Notes: generated by a model from the sequence alone, not told the origin. Shown: positions 13,917 to 22,966, counted from the stretch's first letter. The stretch: DNA of 38,742 nucleotides from Mycobacterium sp. GA-1841 (GCF_001954135.1 NZ_MBEQ01000098.1:1-38742); one strand, 5' to 3'. Program-made: numbers and translations.

Positions 13917-14930
13917 ATGCCGAAACCGGCAAAACGTCGACTGATCACTGCTTTCATGGCTGCCGGGTTGCTCGGTGGAATGGTGCTCAGCCCATCCGCA
14001 TACGCGGATCCGGAGGTGCCGCCGGCACCCGTGGACCCTGCTGTTCCGGGTCCGCCGCCGGGCGCGTACATCCCCCCGCTGCCGTCGGACCCGTCGGACC
14101 CGTTGGCACCGTCGAGCACGTCCACCGGCCCGTCGGTGATCAACAACTACGGCGCCCCGGCGGTCCCGATCGAAGGCACCCCGGCCGGTCAGAGCACCAC
14201 CCCGTTCGAGGGTGAGCCGCCGTTCCTGCCGCCGTCGTTCAACCCGGTCAACGGGTCGATGGTGGGGGTCGCCAAGCCCATCTACATCAACTTCCAGCGG
14301 CCGATCGCCGACCGGCAGATGGCGCAGGACGCCATCCGGATCAGCTCGAACCCGCCGGTGCCGGGCCGGTTCTACTGGGTCACCGACACGCAGCTGCGGT
14401 GGCGCCCGCAGGACTTCTGGCCGGCCAACACCGTGGTGAACATCGACGCGGCCGGCACGAAGTCGAGCTTCCGGGTGGGCGACTACCTGGTGGCCACCGT
14501 CGACGACAAGGCCCACCAGATGGAGATCATGCGCAACGGGAAGCTGGAGAAGACCTTCCCGGTGTCGATGGGCAAGCCCGACGGCAAGCATGAGACGAAG
14601 AACGGCACCTATTACGTGCTGGAGAAGTTCCCCGACATCATCATGGATTCCTCCACCTACGGCGTGCCGGTGGACTCCAAGGAGGGCTACAAGCTGAAGG
14701 TGCAGGACGCCGTCCGCATCGACAACAGTGGCGTCTTCGTCCACAGCGCGCCGTGGTCGGTGGCGGCCCAGGGCAACAGCAACACCAGCCATGGCTGCAT
14801 CAACCTCAGCCCGGCCAACGCGCAGTGGTTCTACGACAACTTCGGCAGCGGCGATCCGGTGGTGATCAAGAACACCGGTGGTGGTTGGTACAACACGCCC
14901 GACGGTGCCTCCGACTGGCAGATGTTCTAA
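13917..14930 (+). CDS. ldtE: L,D-transpeptidase LdtE
   Basis: An exported peptidoglycan crosslinking enzyme that makes 3-3 (mDAP-mDAP) bridges. The 337-residue protein has a signal peptide (residues 1-31, cleavage near SAYA-DP), a Pro-rich linker to about 95, an Ig-like domain at about 105-185 and a YkuD catalytic domain at about 190-320. The active-site motif is TSHGCIN with H292 and C294, and H276 lies upstream in FVHSAPW. It corresponds to Rv0192 (LdtE/LdtMt4). A TGGAGG Shine-Dalgarno lies 8 nt before the ATG. The 142 bp after the MFS stop include a weak GC-rich hairpin near 13830-13859. The gene ends at a strong bidirectional hairpin facing zmp1. Confidence 0.93.
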   Translation: MPKPAKRRLITAFMAAGLLGGMVLSPSAYADPEVPPAPVDPAVPGPPPGAYIPPLPSDPSDPLAPSSTSTGPSVINNYGAPAVPIEGTPAGQSTTPFEGEPPFLPPSFNPVNGSMVGVAKPIYINFQRPIADRQMAQDAIRISSNPPVPGRFYWVTDTQLRWRPQDFWPANTVVNIDAAGTKSSFRVGDYLVATVDDKAHQMEIMRNGKLEKTFPVSMGKPDGKHETKNGTYYVLEKFPDIIMDSSTYGVPVDSKEGYKLKVQDAVRIDNSGVFVHSAPWSVAAQGNSNTSHGCINLSPANAQWFYDNFGSGDPVVIKNTGGGWYNTPDGASDWQMF

Positions 14931-14934
14931 CGCC

Positions 14935-14990
14935 GAGCAGACAGAAAACTGCCCCTTTTCACTCGAAAAGGGGCAGTTTTGTGTCTGCTC
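14935..14990. terminator. very strong bidirectional hairpin terminator
   Basis: The inner arms at 14945-14960 (AAAACTGCCCCTTTTC) and 14965-14980 pair perfectly over 16 bp around an ACTC loop. An outer 9-bp stem (GAGCAGACA with TGTCTGCTC) is separated by one G-G mismatch. The A- and T-rich ends give a T-tract on both strands, so it should terminate ldtE and zmp1, which converge on it. Confidence 0.9.
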
Positions 14991-15003
14991 GCGCAGATAT
15001 AGG

Positions 15004-16989
15004 TCAGTTCCAGATGCGCACGCGCTGAGCCGGCTCCAGGTACAGCTCGTCGGCGTCGGTCACCTCGAACGCCTCGTAGAACGAGTCGATGTTGCGGATG
15101 ACACCGTTGCAGCGGAACTCCGGCGGTGAGTGCGGATCCACCGCAAGCCGTCGAATGGCCTCGGCATCACGGGATTTGGTGCGCCACACCTGAGCCCAGC
15201 CGAAGTACACGCGCTGCACGCCGGTCAGCCCGTCGATCACCGGAGCCTCCTCGCCCTTCAACGACAGCTGATAGGCCAGCAGGGCGATGGACAACCCACC
15301 GAGATCGCCGATGTTCTCCCCGACGGTGAAGGCACCGTTCACGTGGTGGGAGCCGTCCAGCCCGCGCGGGGTGAAGGTCTCGTACTGGTCGATCAAAGCC
15401 TTTGTGCGGACCCCGAATTCGGCGCGGTCGGCGTCGGTCCACCAGTCGACCAGGTTGCCGTCGCCGTCGTACTTGGCGCCCTGGTCGTCGAACCCGTGAC
15501 CGATCTCGTGGCCGATCACCGCGCCGATGCCGCCGTAGTTCGCGGCGTCGTCGGCGTCGGCATCGAAGAACGGCGGCTGCAGAATGGCTGCCGGGAAGAC
15601 GATTTCGTTCATCCCCGGGTTGTAGTAGGCGTTGACCGTCTGCGGCGTCATGAACCATTCGTCGCGGTCCACCGGACTGCCCAGCTTGGCCAGCTCCCGG
15701 TCGGAGTTCACCACGTGACCACGGCGGTAGTTGCCGTACAGGTCGTCACGGGAGACCTCGAGCGCCGAATAGTCCTTCCAGCGGGCCGGGTAACCGATCT
15801 TGGGAGTGAACTTGTCCAGCTTCACCAGGGCCTTGGCCCGGGTCTCCGGCGTCATCCAATCCAGCTCGTTGATGCTCACCCGATAGGCCTCGCGCAGGTT
15901 GGCCACCAGCTCGTCCATCCGGGCCTTGGCCTCCGGCGGGAAGTACTTCGCCACGTACAGCTGGCCCAAGGCGTCGCCCATCAGGCCCTCGACCAAGGAG
16001 ACGCCGCGCTTCCAGCGATCGCGGTTCTGCTCGGTGCCGCTCAGGGTGCGGCCGTAGAAGTCGAAGTTCTCGGCCACCAGGTCGTCGGTCAGCAGCCCGG
16101 CCCGCGAATGGATGACGCGCCAGCGGGCCCAGGCCTTCCAATCCTCCAGCGCCTCACCCGACCACAGCGCGGCGAACGCCGTCACGTAATCGGGCTGCCG
16201 CAGCACCAGCTCGGACACTTTCTCCGGGGTGGTCCCGAGCGCCTCGACCCATCCGGTCCAGTCGAACCCGGGCGCGTCGGCGGCCAGGTCGGTGAACCGC
16301 CGCAGGTTGTAGGTCAGATCCGCGTCACGACGCTTGACCACATCCCAGTGGGCTGCGGCCAACTTCGATTCCAGCGCCACGATGCGCGCTGCGGTATCGG
16401 CGGGGTCCCCGGCTGTGTCTCCGTAGACGAGGGCGAACATGCGGGCGATGTGGCCGGGGTAGGCGGCCAGGATCGCGGCGTGCTGCTCGTCGCGGTAGTA
16501 GGACTCGTCGGGCAGTCCGAGGCCGCCTTGGCTCATGTGCAGCAGGTAGCGCGTCGAGTCCTTGGAGTCGGTGTCCACGTAGACACCGGCGCCGCCGGAG
16601 ATGCCGGTGCGTTCCAGAGCGCCCAACACCACCGCCAGCGCATCGCTGTCGGCAGCGGCGTCGATCTGGGCCAACTCCTCCAGCAGCGGGGCCAGGCCCC
16701 GCGTGGCGATGGTCTGCTCGTCCATGAAGCTGGCGTACAGATCGCCGATGCGCTGCTGTTCGGTGCCGGCCGCGGCGCCGGACTCGGCTGCTTGGGTGAT
16801 GATGTCGCGGATCTGTTCCTCGGCACGGTCGTGCAGCAGCCGGAAGGCGCCGTCGGTGGCGCGGTCGGCCGGAATCTCGTAGTCGGTCAACCAGCGACCG
16901 TTGACGTGGCCGAACAGATCGTCTTGCGGGCGGGCTTGCGGGTCGACATGGCTCAGGTCGATACCCGACTTGATGGCTTCTACCGTCAC
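15004..16989 (-). CDS. zmp1: zinc metalloprotease Zmp1 (M13 family)
   Basis: An M13 (neprilysin/PepO-type) peptidase of 661 residues. The zinc motif HEIGH has H494, E495 and H498; the second motif GENIGD supplies E558 and D562. NAYYNPGMNEIVFPAAIL is the substrate-binding segment, and the C-terminus RVRIWN is conserved. It has no signal peptide, like M. tuberculosis Zmp1 (Rv0198c), which is found outside the cell all the same. Zmp1 is implicated there in phagosome maturation arrest. The length equals the family norm. The start is GTG at 16989, matching the conserved GIDLSHVDPQARPQDDLFGHVNGRW N-terminus, with a modest GGAAG Shine-Dalgarno. It diverges from the Rv0199-like gene across 65 bp. Confidence 0.96.
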   Translation of the reverse strand: MTVEAIKSGIDLSHVDPQARPQDDLFGHVNGRWLTDYEIPADRATDGAFRLLHDRAEEQIRDIITQAAESGAAAGTEQQRIGDLYASFMDEQTIATRGLAPLLEELAQIDAAADSDALAVVLGALERTGISGGAGVYVDTDSKDSTRYLLHMSQGGLGLPDESYYRDEQHAAILAAYPGHIARMFALVYGDTAGDPADTAARIVALESKLAAAHWDVVKRRDADLTYNLRRFTDLAADAPGFDWTGWVEALGTTPEKVSELVLRQPDYVTAFAALWSGEALEDWKAWARWRVIHSRAGLLTDDLVAENFDFYGRTLSGTEQNRDRWKRGVSLVEGLMGDALGQLYVAKYFPPEAKARMDELVANLREAYRVSINELDWMTPETRAKALVKLDKFTPKIGYPARWKDYSALEVSRDDLYGNYRRGHVVNSDRELAKLGSPVDRDEWFMTPQTVNAYYNPGMNEIVFPAAILQPPFFDADADDAANYGGIGAVIGHEIGHGFDDQGAKYDGDGNLVDWWTDADRAEFGVRTKALIDQYETFTPRGLDGSHHVNGAFTVGENIGDLGGLSIALLAYQLSLKGEEAPVIDGLTGVQRVYFGWAQVWRTKSRDAEAIRRLAVDPHSPPEFRCNGVIRNIDSFYEAFEVTDADELYLEPAQRVRIWN

Positions 16990-17041
16990 CCCGACATTCT
17001 TCCAGAAGCCCGCGGGTGCGCTGGGCCGGTTTCGCGGCCGG

Positions 17042-17047
17042 TACCCT
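17042..17047 (+). promoter_or_regulatory. -10 element TACCCT of the Rv0199-like gene (leaderless)
   Basis: TACCCT matches TANNNT and ends 7 nt before the ATG at 17055. No Shine-Dalgarno is seen. Confidence 0.5.
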
Positions 17048-17054
17048 CACGGCC

Positions 17055-17681
17055 ATGCCCGAGGCGCCGAGCAAGGACCACAAGGACAGCACGGACAGTA
17101 AGGACAGCACAGCCGATCACTCCGGTGGTGTCCTCAGCGTCTTCGGCTTCGCCTCGGCGGTCGCGGGCCTGATCGCCGTCGTCGCGGTGGTCCTGGGCGT
17201 GATGGTGTGGTCCGGGCACCGCAGCGAGACTGATGAGCGCGCGTACCAGACCCGGGTGCTGCGCACCGCCGTCGACTGGACCAACGTCCTGATCAACATC
17301 AACAATGACACGGTCGAGGCCGGTATGCAGAAGCTGCGTGAGGGCACCGTCGGCCAACTCAACGCCGACTTCGATGCCGCCGTCGCGCCCTACCGGGATC
17401 TGGTTCAGCGCCTACAGGCCCGCACCACCGGCCAGATCGACTCCGTGGCCATCGAAACGCTGTACCACGCGCCACCGGGTCCTGACGGCCGTCCGTCGGC
17501 CCCACCCGAGACCGGGTTGGCCGGCATGGTGTCACGCACCGACACCGTCCTGGTGGTGGCCACGTCGGTGAGCGAGAACGCCGGCACCGACAAACCCCAG
17601 ACCGTGCGCTGGAATCTGCGGCTCGACATCTCCGATGTCGACGGCGCGCTGATGGTCTCGCGGCTGGAGCCGATCCGATGA
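17055..17681 (+). CDS. Rv0199-like membrane-anchored protein
   Basis: A 208-residue protein with a charged cytoplasmic N-terminus rich in Lys/Asp/Ser (MPEAPSKDHKDSTDSKDST). One membrane helix follows at about residues 33-55, then an extracytoplasmic domain of about 150 residues with RTDTVLVVATSVSENAG and VRWNLRLDISDVDGALMVSR. The architecture resembles Mce-associated membrane proteins. It matches Rv0199, whose function is unknown. I chose the ATG at 17055 rather than one further upstream because of the leaderless promoter and the family N-terminus. Its stop overlaps the next start by 4 bp (ATGA), so the two are probably co-translated and may form one complex. Confidence 0.8.
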   Translation: MPEAPSKDHKDSTDSKDSTADHSGGVLSVFGFASAVAGLIAVVAVVLGVMVWSGHRSETDERAYQTRVLRTAVDWTNVLININNDTVEAGMQKLREGTVGQLNADFDAAVAPYRDLVQRLQARTTGQIDSVAIETLYHAPPGPDGRPSAPPETGLAGMVSRTDTVLVVATSVSENAGTDKPQTVRWNLRLDISDVDGALMVSRLEPIR

Positions 17682-18367
17682 GGAACCGGTTGCGGGTCTT
17701 GGCCTTCGACGTCGCCGCCCCGCTGGGCGCGATCGCAGCCCTGGTGTATCTCGGTGTGGCGCTGGCCTGGCCGCTGTGGTGGGTGTCGCTGTGTTCGGTG
17801 TTGTGCCTGCTGACCGTGCAGGGCGTCATCGTCAACATCGTGCTGGCCCGTCGTGACGGGGTGACCCTCGGCACCGACGACGACGCCCCCGGGTTGCGGT
17901 TCGCGGTGGCCGGGGTGGCCGCCGCCGCGCTGGTGGCCGCGGTGACGGTGGGTTACCTGCGCTGGACCGTGCCCGACCGCACCTTCAACCACGACCGGGA
18001 CGAGGTGGTGCGCATCGCCAGCAGTGTCTCCGAGGCCACCGCCACCTTCAGTCCGCAGAGCCCGACGGCGTCGATCGACCGTGCCACCGCGATGATGTCA
18101 CCGGATCGGGCCGAGCAGTTCAAGAACGAATTCTCCACTGTGGCAAAGGAATTGACCAGCAAGAACGTGTCGGCCACGGCCGCCACGATCTCGGCCGGCG
18201 TGGAGGCGCTGGGCCCGCAGGTGGCCAGCGTGGCCGTGGTGATGCGGGGCACCCAGAGTGCGCCGGGCAAACCCACCGACAATGCGGTACTGGCGCTGCG
18301 GATCGCCCTGAGCAAGGTCGACGGCCGTTGGCTCGTCGACAACGTGACCCCGCTGCACTCCCGTTAG
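17678..18367 (+). CDS. Rv0200-like membrane protein
   Basis: A 229-residue protein with three predicted membrane helices in the first 95 residues (about 12-30, 30-52 and 70-90). A periplasmic domain of about 130 residues follows, resembling that of the preceding gene: an alpha-beta fold ending VALRIALSKVDGRWLVDNVTPLHSR, a shape common in Mce-associated proteins. It matches Rv0200. It starts inside the stop of the Rv0199-like gene. It ends 14 bp before the convergent Rv0201c-like gene, so read-through antisense between these units is possible. Confidence 0.8.
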   Translation: MRNRLRVLAFDVAAPLGAIAALVYLGVALAWPLWWVSLCSVLCLLTVQGVIVNIVLARRDGVTLGTDDDAPGLRFAVAGVAAAALVAAVTVGYLRWTVPDRTFNHDRDEVVRIASSVSEATATFSPQSPTASIDRATAMMSPDRAEQFKNEFSTVAKELTSKNVSATAATISAGVEALGPQVASVAVVMRGTQSAPGKPTDNAVLALRIALSKVDGRWLVDNVTPLHSR

Positions 18368-18381
18368 GGACGCTGGAAAGG

Positions 18382-19299
18382 CTACTTCGCGGACCGCTGG
18401 GCGGCGAGCTTGGCGAACCGGTCGGAGAGCCGCTGCATGCGCAGCAGCAGCGACGCCGGCGGGCTGACGGTGCCCTCCAGATAGTCGGCGAAGGACTCGT
18501 TGGACAACCCGGCGCGCGAAGCGAATTCGGGGGCCTGCAGTTCGGAGCGACGCAGCATGGCCTGGATCTGACGTGCCACCTCGGCGCGTTCGGTGGCCTC
18601 GAGGTGCTCGCGGGTGCGCACCAGCACCTCCGACAGCGCCTTGGACACCCCGTACGGGCGGGCGGTCTGAAGTACCTCTTCGACCTGACGTGCGGTCCGA
18701 CCAAACGGATCGCGCTTGATCGCGGCGACGATGCGCTGCCAGACCGCCATGTCGTCGGTCTCCAGCGCAGCGCGGATCGCCGCGGTCGGCCAGTACTCGA
18801 CCGGCCGGTCGTCGAATGCGGGTTGACGCTGCGGCGGCGTGGCCTGCCCCTGCCGCGCCGGTCGCGACGGGGTCGGCTGCTGCGAGCGCTGGACCTGTGT
18901 GCGTGACGTCTGCGTTCCCTGCCCCTGTGTGCGTTGCCTGTTCGTGGCCTGTCCGGGAGCGCTGGACGCCGTGGTGTTCTGTCCCGACGTACGTTGCTCC
19001 TGATTCCGTTGTACCTGTGCCGGCTGGTTCTGGGGGCGTTGTGCCGAAGTACGTGGGGCGGAGTTTCGTGGCGCCGACGTGCGAGGTGCGGACGTGCGCG
19101 GTGCCGCCGCGCGCGGAGTGGAAGCGCGCTGTGTCGTGGTGCGCGGCGTCGTGGTGCGCGGCGCCGACGTCCGTTGAGCCTGAGGACCCTGACCGCGCTG
19201 ACCCGCAGGACGACGCGCGGACGAGGGGCCCGGCTGAACTTCGTCGCGACGGGTGATCCGCGCATCCCGCTGTTCCCGGACATCGGGGGCCAACGTCAC
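18382..19299 (-). CDS. Rv0201c-like protein with Arg-rich pentapeptide array and XRE-like HTH
   Basis: A 305-residue protein. I place the start at the GTG at 19299, which overlaps the mmpL11 stop by 4 bp (GTGA) and follows a GAGGAGG Shine-Dalgarno; longer frames overlap mmpL11. Residues 44-88 are nine consecutive five-residue units of type [TSAN][STA][AT][PQ]R, with Arg at every fifth position. Residues 89-160 are Gln/Arg/Pro-rich and probably disordered. The conserved part begins at about 164 (DDRPVEYWPTAAIRAALE) and matches Rv0201c, which I recall as only about 166 residues, so the N-terminal half is a lineage extension. The C-terminal SELQAPEFASRAGLSNESF, then LEGTVSPPASLLLRM, looks like an XRE-type HTH. 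A DNA-binding role is an inference. Confidence 0.75.
   Translation of the reverse strand: MTLAPDVREQRDARITRRDEVQPGPSSARRPAGQRGQGPQAQRTSAPRTTTPRTTTQRASTPRAAAPRTSAPRTSAPRNSAPRTSAQRPQNQPAQVQRNQEQRTSGQNTTASSAPGQATNRQRTQGQGTQTSRTQVQRSQQPTPSRPARQGQATPPQRQPAFDDRPVEYWPTAAIRAALETDDMAVWQRIVAAIKRDPFGRTARQVEEVLQTARPYGVSKALSEVLVRTREHLEATERAEVARQIQAMLRRSELQAPEFASRAGLSNESFADYLEGTVSPPASLLLRMQRLSDRFAKLAAQRSAK
19036..19170 (-). repeat. tandem 15-bp repeats encoding nine xxxPR pentapeptides
   Basis: Nine in-frame 15-bp units encode TSAPR, TTTPR, TTTQR, ASTPR, AAAPR, TSAPR, TSAPR, NSAPR and TSAQR. Protein-level periodicity is stricter than DNA identity, which points to selection on the protein rather than recent slippage alone. 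Confidence 0.7.
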
Positions 19300-22172
19300 T
19301 TCGCCTCCTCGAGCATCGCTACCGCAACCGACAGGCAGCGCTGCCTGACTTTCTCCCACTCGGCAGCCGCATCCGGATCCGACAACACGAAATCGTGTTC
19401 GTCCGATGGTTGGGGGTCGGCCAGCCGGCGCACCAGCTGGGTGGCCACCCATCTGCTCTTCGGGTTCTGCCCACAGTAATACCGGTCCATGCCCGACAAC
19501 ACCAGAGCTGCGGTCTCGGTTTCTACCGACTCGACAAGATCAGCAAACTCTTCGTAGTCCTTGGCGCTGTTGCGGCACATGATGAGATAGCTCTTCAGTC
19601 GCAGCGTTTCGGCGCCGGTCGGGATCTGCAGCCGGTCCCCGGTGGGCAGTTGGACGTTGGTGGTCTCCACCGGGCTGAGGCGTTCCACCGGTGCACGATC
19701 GGTGTCGGCCTCGATCTGCAGCGCGTCGACAGCTACCGACAACCGGCCCCGCCACATCGTCACCGGATGCACCCCGGGGCATCGCTTCGGGCCACCTGGC
19801 CGGCGGGCTGCCAGCCGGGAGGAGGGTTTGCTGCACCCGCTGAACGCCAGCGGGTCGGTAACGATGATCGTCTGTGGCGCAAGGTGTTTCATCTTCGCCG
19901 CGGTCCGCACCATCATGCGCAGATCGGATCCGCTCGGTCCCAGTGCGGAGATGTCGTCGGGGATGATGACCAGATCGGTGACCTCGATCTTGGGCAACGG
20001 CTTCTCGAAATCCACCTCGGGCAGCAGCCGGTCCAGCCAGTGCGGCAGCCACCAGTTCCACTCGTCGAACATCGCCATCAGAGCGGGCACCAGGATCAGC
20101 CGCACCACGGTCGCATCGACGGCGATGGCCACCGCGCACGCCACCCCGAGTTGAGCCACGAGCGGCATGCCGGCAAATGCGAAGCCGATGAACACCGCGA
20201 TCATGATCAGCGCCGCGCTGGTGATGGTCCGCGCGCTGGTGCTGACCCCGTAGGCAACCGCGTCGCGGGTGTTGTTGGTCTGCAGGAACCGCTCTCGGAT
20301 CCGGGTGAGCAGAAAGATCTCGTAGTCCATCGACAGGCCGAAGGTCATCGCCAGCACCAACGGCGGGATCGTGCTGTCCAGCGAGCTCAGCTTCTGAAAT
20401 CCGAGCCCCTCGAACCAACCCCACTGGAACACGACCACCAGGCTGCCGTAGGCCGCGGCCACCGACAGCACGGTCATCAGCACACCCTTGAGGGCCAGGA
20501 CCACCGAACGGATCGACACCAGCAGCATCACGAACGCGATCAGCGCCACGAACACGAACACCAGGGGCTGGGTCGCCGACACCCGGTCGTCGAAGTCTTT
20601 GATCAGGGCGGTCGGGCCGCCGACGTCGATACGGGCGTCCGGCCCGGCGGCGGTGGGCAGCTTGTCGCGCATCCAGTCGATGGCGTCACGGGCGGCCAGA
20701 TCCTCGGGGTCCACCGACAGCACCGCCGACAGCAGTGCGCTGGAGTTGTTGTCGGAGAACGCCGGCGGTTGTACGGACACCACATGCGGCGCCTTCGTCA
20801 TCTCCTGGCGTACCGCGTCGAGTGTGGCGCTGCCCCCCGGAGAAGATGCCCCTGCAGAAGATGCGCCGTCTTTCTCCGGGAACGTCACCAGCACCCGTAC
20901 CGGACCCAGCGCGCCCGGCCCCAGGGCTTCGGCGGCGGGGTTGACGCCGCCGCGGATCTCGTGGGTCGGCTCGAACTGGCGCTGCATGCTGTTGCCCAGC
21001 ACCATGCCGAACGCCGGGGCGGCCAGGGCCAGCAGCAGGACCGTCGCGCCGAGGGCCGACGCCCATGGACGACGCATCACCGCGCCCGTCCACCGGGTCC
21101 AGAACCGGGACTGGCTCGCCTCGGCGCGCCGCGACCAGTGCAGGTACGACGAGCGTTTCGCTGCGGCCTTGCCGAAGGTGGCCAGCACCGCGGGGGTCAG
21201 CGTGGTCGAGGTCAGCACGGCGACCGCGACGGCCAGGATCGCGCCGGTGGCCATCGACACCAGCACCGGGGTGTTGATCAGGTAGATGCCGGTGACGGAG
21301 GCGATCACCGTCAGGCCCGACAGGGCCACCGCCAGACCGGACGTGGCCATCGCCGCGTCGACCGCGTCGGCCGGATCGCGGCCGGCCCGCAGCTCCTCGC
21401 GGAACCGCATCAGGATGAACAGTGAGTAGTCGATGGCCAGGGCGATGCCGAACATCGACACCGTTGAGGTGACGAACACGCTCATCTGCGTGTACATCGA
21501 CAACAGATAGACCAGTCCCATGGTCACCACGACCGTGCAGATGCCGAGCACCAGCGGCAGCGCCGCGGCGGCCAGCGAGCCGAACACCGCCAGCAGCACG
21601 ATCAGCACGATCGGCAGGTTCCACTTCTCCGCCGCGGCGATGTCGTGTTTGGTCGCCTGGGTGGCCGCCGCACCGAGCGCGCCCTGCCCGATGACGTAGA
21701 ACTTGACCTTGCCGTCCTCGCTCTCGCCCGGCTCCTCCCCGTGGATCCCTACCTTCTGGCGCAGCTGCTTGGCGACATCCACCGCGCCGGTGTTGTTGAA
21801 GTCCAATTGCAGCGTCAGGACGTAGGGCCGGTCCGGCTGTGGCGCCGGTTGCTGTGGGTTCGGCACGATCTTGACGCTGGGCACCTCGCCCGCCACCTTC
21901 TCCAGCCGCCGCACCGCGGCGTTCATGTCCTCGAACGAGGCGTCCGCGCGGGGAGAGGCGATCAGGGCAAGCGGAGAAGCGCCCTGGTCCGGGAAATGTT
22001 CCTCGAGTTGCCGCTGGACGTGGAGCGACTGTGAACCTTCGACGTCGAAACCGCCGCCGGTGAGATTCGACGACTGGTTGATCGCGAGGTAGATCGAGGG
22101 CACCAGGAGCAGCAACCACGTCGCGAAAACCGCCCAGCGGAATCTGCGCAGACTGCTGCTCAAGCGCATCAT
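19296..22172 (-). CDS. mmpL11: RND transporter MmpL11
   Basis: A 958-residue RND exporter. In M. tuberculosis MmpL11 (Rv0202c) exports mycolate-derived wax esters and long-chain triacylglycerols to the envelope and has been linked with haem uptake together with Rv0203. The first membrane segment is residues 11-30. Proton-relay Asp-Tyr pairs appear in FGIALAIDYSLFILMRFREE and FGLSMDYEIFLLTRIRE. The insert of MmpL4/5 is absent. A cytoplasmic C-terminal domain of about 230 residues ends near SVAVAMLEEAK. Two adjacent ATGs (22172 and 22169) are possible starts, and the Shine-Dalgarno is weak. The stop overlaps the start of the Rv0201c-like gene. The 242 bp upstream separate it from the divergent hemophore gene and should hold both promoters. 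Confidence 0.95.
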   Translation of the reverse strand: MMRLSSSLRRFRWAVFATWLLLLVPSIYLAINQSSNLTGGGFDVEGSQSLHVQRQLEEHFPDQGASPLALIASPRADASFEDMNAAVRRLEKVAGEVPSVKIVPNPQQPAPQPDRPYVLTLQLDFNNTGAVDVAKQLRQKVGIHGEEPGESEDGKVKFYVIGQGALGAAATQATKHDIAAAEKWNLPIVLIVLLAVFGSLAAAALPLVLGICTVVVTMGLVYLLSMYTQMSVFVTSTVSMFGIALAIDYSLFILMRFREELRAGRDPADAVDAAMATSGLAVALSGLTVIASVTGIYLINTPVLVSMATGAILAVAVAVLTSTTLTPAVLATFGKAAAKRSSYLHWSRRAEASQSRFWTRWTGAVMRRPWASALGATVLLLALAAPAFGMVLGNSMQRQFEPTHEIRGGVNPAAEALGPGALGPVRVLVTFPEKDGASSAGASSPGGSATLDAVRQEMTKAPHVVSVQPPAFSDNNSSALLSAVLSVDPEDLAARDAIDWMRDKLPTAAGPDARIDVGGPTALIKDFDDRVSATQPLVFVFVALIAFVMLLVSIRSVVLALKGVLMTVLSVAAAYGSLVVVFQWGWFEGLGFQKLSSLDSTIPPLVLAMTFGLSMDYEIFLLTRIRERFLQTNNTRDAVAYGVSTSARTITSAALIMIAVFIGFAFAGMPLVAQLGVACAVAIAVDATVVRLILVPALMAMFDEWNWWLPHWLDRLLPEVDFEKPLPKIEVTDLVIIPDDISALGPSGSDLRMMVRTAAKMKHLAPQTIIVTDPLAFSGCSKPSSRLAARRPGGPKRCPGVHPVTMWRGRLSVAVDALQIEADTDRAPVERLSPVETTNVQLPTGDRLQIPTGAETLRLKSYLIMCRNSAKDYEEFADLVESVETETAALVLSGMDRYYCGQNPKSRWVATQLVRRLADPQPSDEHDFVLSDPDAAAEWEKVRQRCLSVAVAMLEEAK

Positions 22173-22414
22173 GAACTGCTGGATTCGAGGTCCCCGCTTT
22201 CTCCGTCCGGCCTGGCTGGGCGTGTCCTGGCTAGCGTCAGCGTGAGCGTACCCCCACCGCGGTGATGCGGCCCGCGCTCTTGGCGTTCTGACATCGCACT
22301 GAGATATCCGTAGCGTTACCTGTGTGCCGCTAACGAAAGCGCACCGTCCGGCGACATAGCTGAGGACGATCCCGGCTGACGTCTGCGCCGGGGCGAACGC
22401 CGAAGGAGTTCTCG

Positions 22415-22966
22415 ATGAAATCGACCAACGGTGGTCTGCGCCGCAGTCTGGCCGTAGCCCTCGCGGTAACCGGGGGTGGCGGTGCGATGGTGGCCGCGCT
22501 GCTGGTCCCGTCCGCCACCGCGGCCACCGATCCGTGTGCGGCCAGTGAGGTCGCCCGTACCGCGGGCAGCGTGGCCACCAACATCGGCAACTATCTGGAC
22601 AGGCATCCGCAGACCAATCAGGCGTTGACCACGATCAGCCAACAGCAGGGCGGTGCCCAGTCGCTCGGGGCGCTCAAGACGTACTTCGACGCCAACCCGC
22701 AGGCCGCCAAGGACATCCAGCAGCTGCAGCAGCCGCTGGCCAACCTCGGGACCAGGTGCAAGCTGCCGATCAGCCTGCCGCAACTGATGGGTCTGATGCA
22801 GGCCACCCAGCAGGGCGGGGCAGCCACCGGGTTGCCGGCCGGGACGCCCTCGGCGCAGAACGTCGGGGTGCCGGGCGTGGCGGTGCCGGTGCAGTCGTCG
22901 CCGGCATCGGCGGTGACGTCGGGCTCTGGGCCGCTTCCCGGTCCCGCCGCCGCGACCACGCGCTGA
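22415..22966 (+). CDS. secreted haem-binding protein, Rv0203 type (hemophore)
   Basis: An exported protein of 183 residues. The signal peptide is at 1-36 (cleavage near ATA-ATD). A small helical haem-binding domain (MHB/PF16525 type) lies at 40-116, bounded by C41 and C115, which probably form a disulphide. The YLDRHP motif keeps Y60 and H64, equivalent to the haem-contacting Y59 and H63 of Rv0203. The later His of Rv0203 (AHFEANP) is Tyr here (TYFDANP). A tail of about 50 residues rich in Pro/Ala/Gly is longer than in Rv0203 (136 aa). A GAAGGAG Shine-Dalgarno precedes the ATG. It is divergent from mmpL11, as in M. tuberculosis, and the two are thought to cooperate in haem acquisition. Confidence 0.88.
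   Translation: MKSTNGGLRRSLAVALAVTGGGGAMVAALLVPSATAATDPCAASEVARTAGSVATNIGNYLDRHPQTNQALTTISQQQGGAQSLGALKTYFDANPQAAKDIQQLQQPLANLGTRCKLPISLPQLMGLMQATQQGGAATGLPAGTPSAQNVGVPGVAVPVQSSPASAVTSGSGPLPGPAAATTR

Noticed and set aside
12512..14146. 544-codon minus-strand open frame across the MFS and ldtE genes
   Set aside because: It spans two real genes and their gap, which a genuine gene would not do here; composition is Arg/Gln/His-rich.
15130..17172. 680-codon plus-strand open frame opposite zmp1
   Set aside because: It is the antisense shadow of a gene with conserved HEIGH and GENIGD motifs; the translation is Val/Gly/His/Gln-rich without domain features.
19395..21425. 676-codon plus-strand open frame opposite mmpL11
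   Set aside because: Antisense shadow; a His/Arg/Gln-rich low-complexity product typical of high-GC reverse frames.
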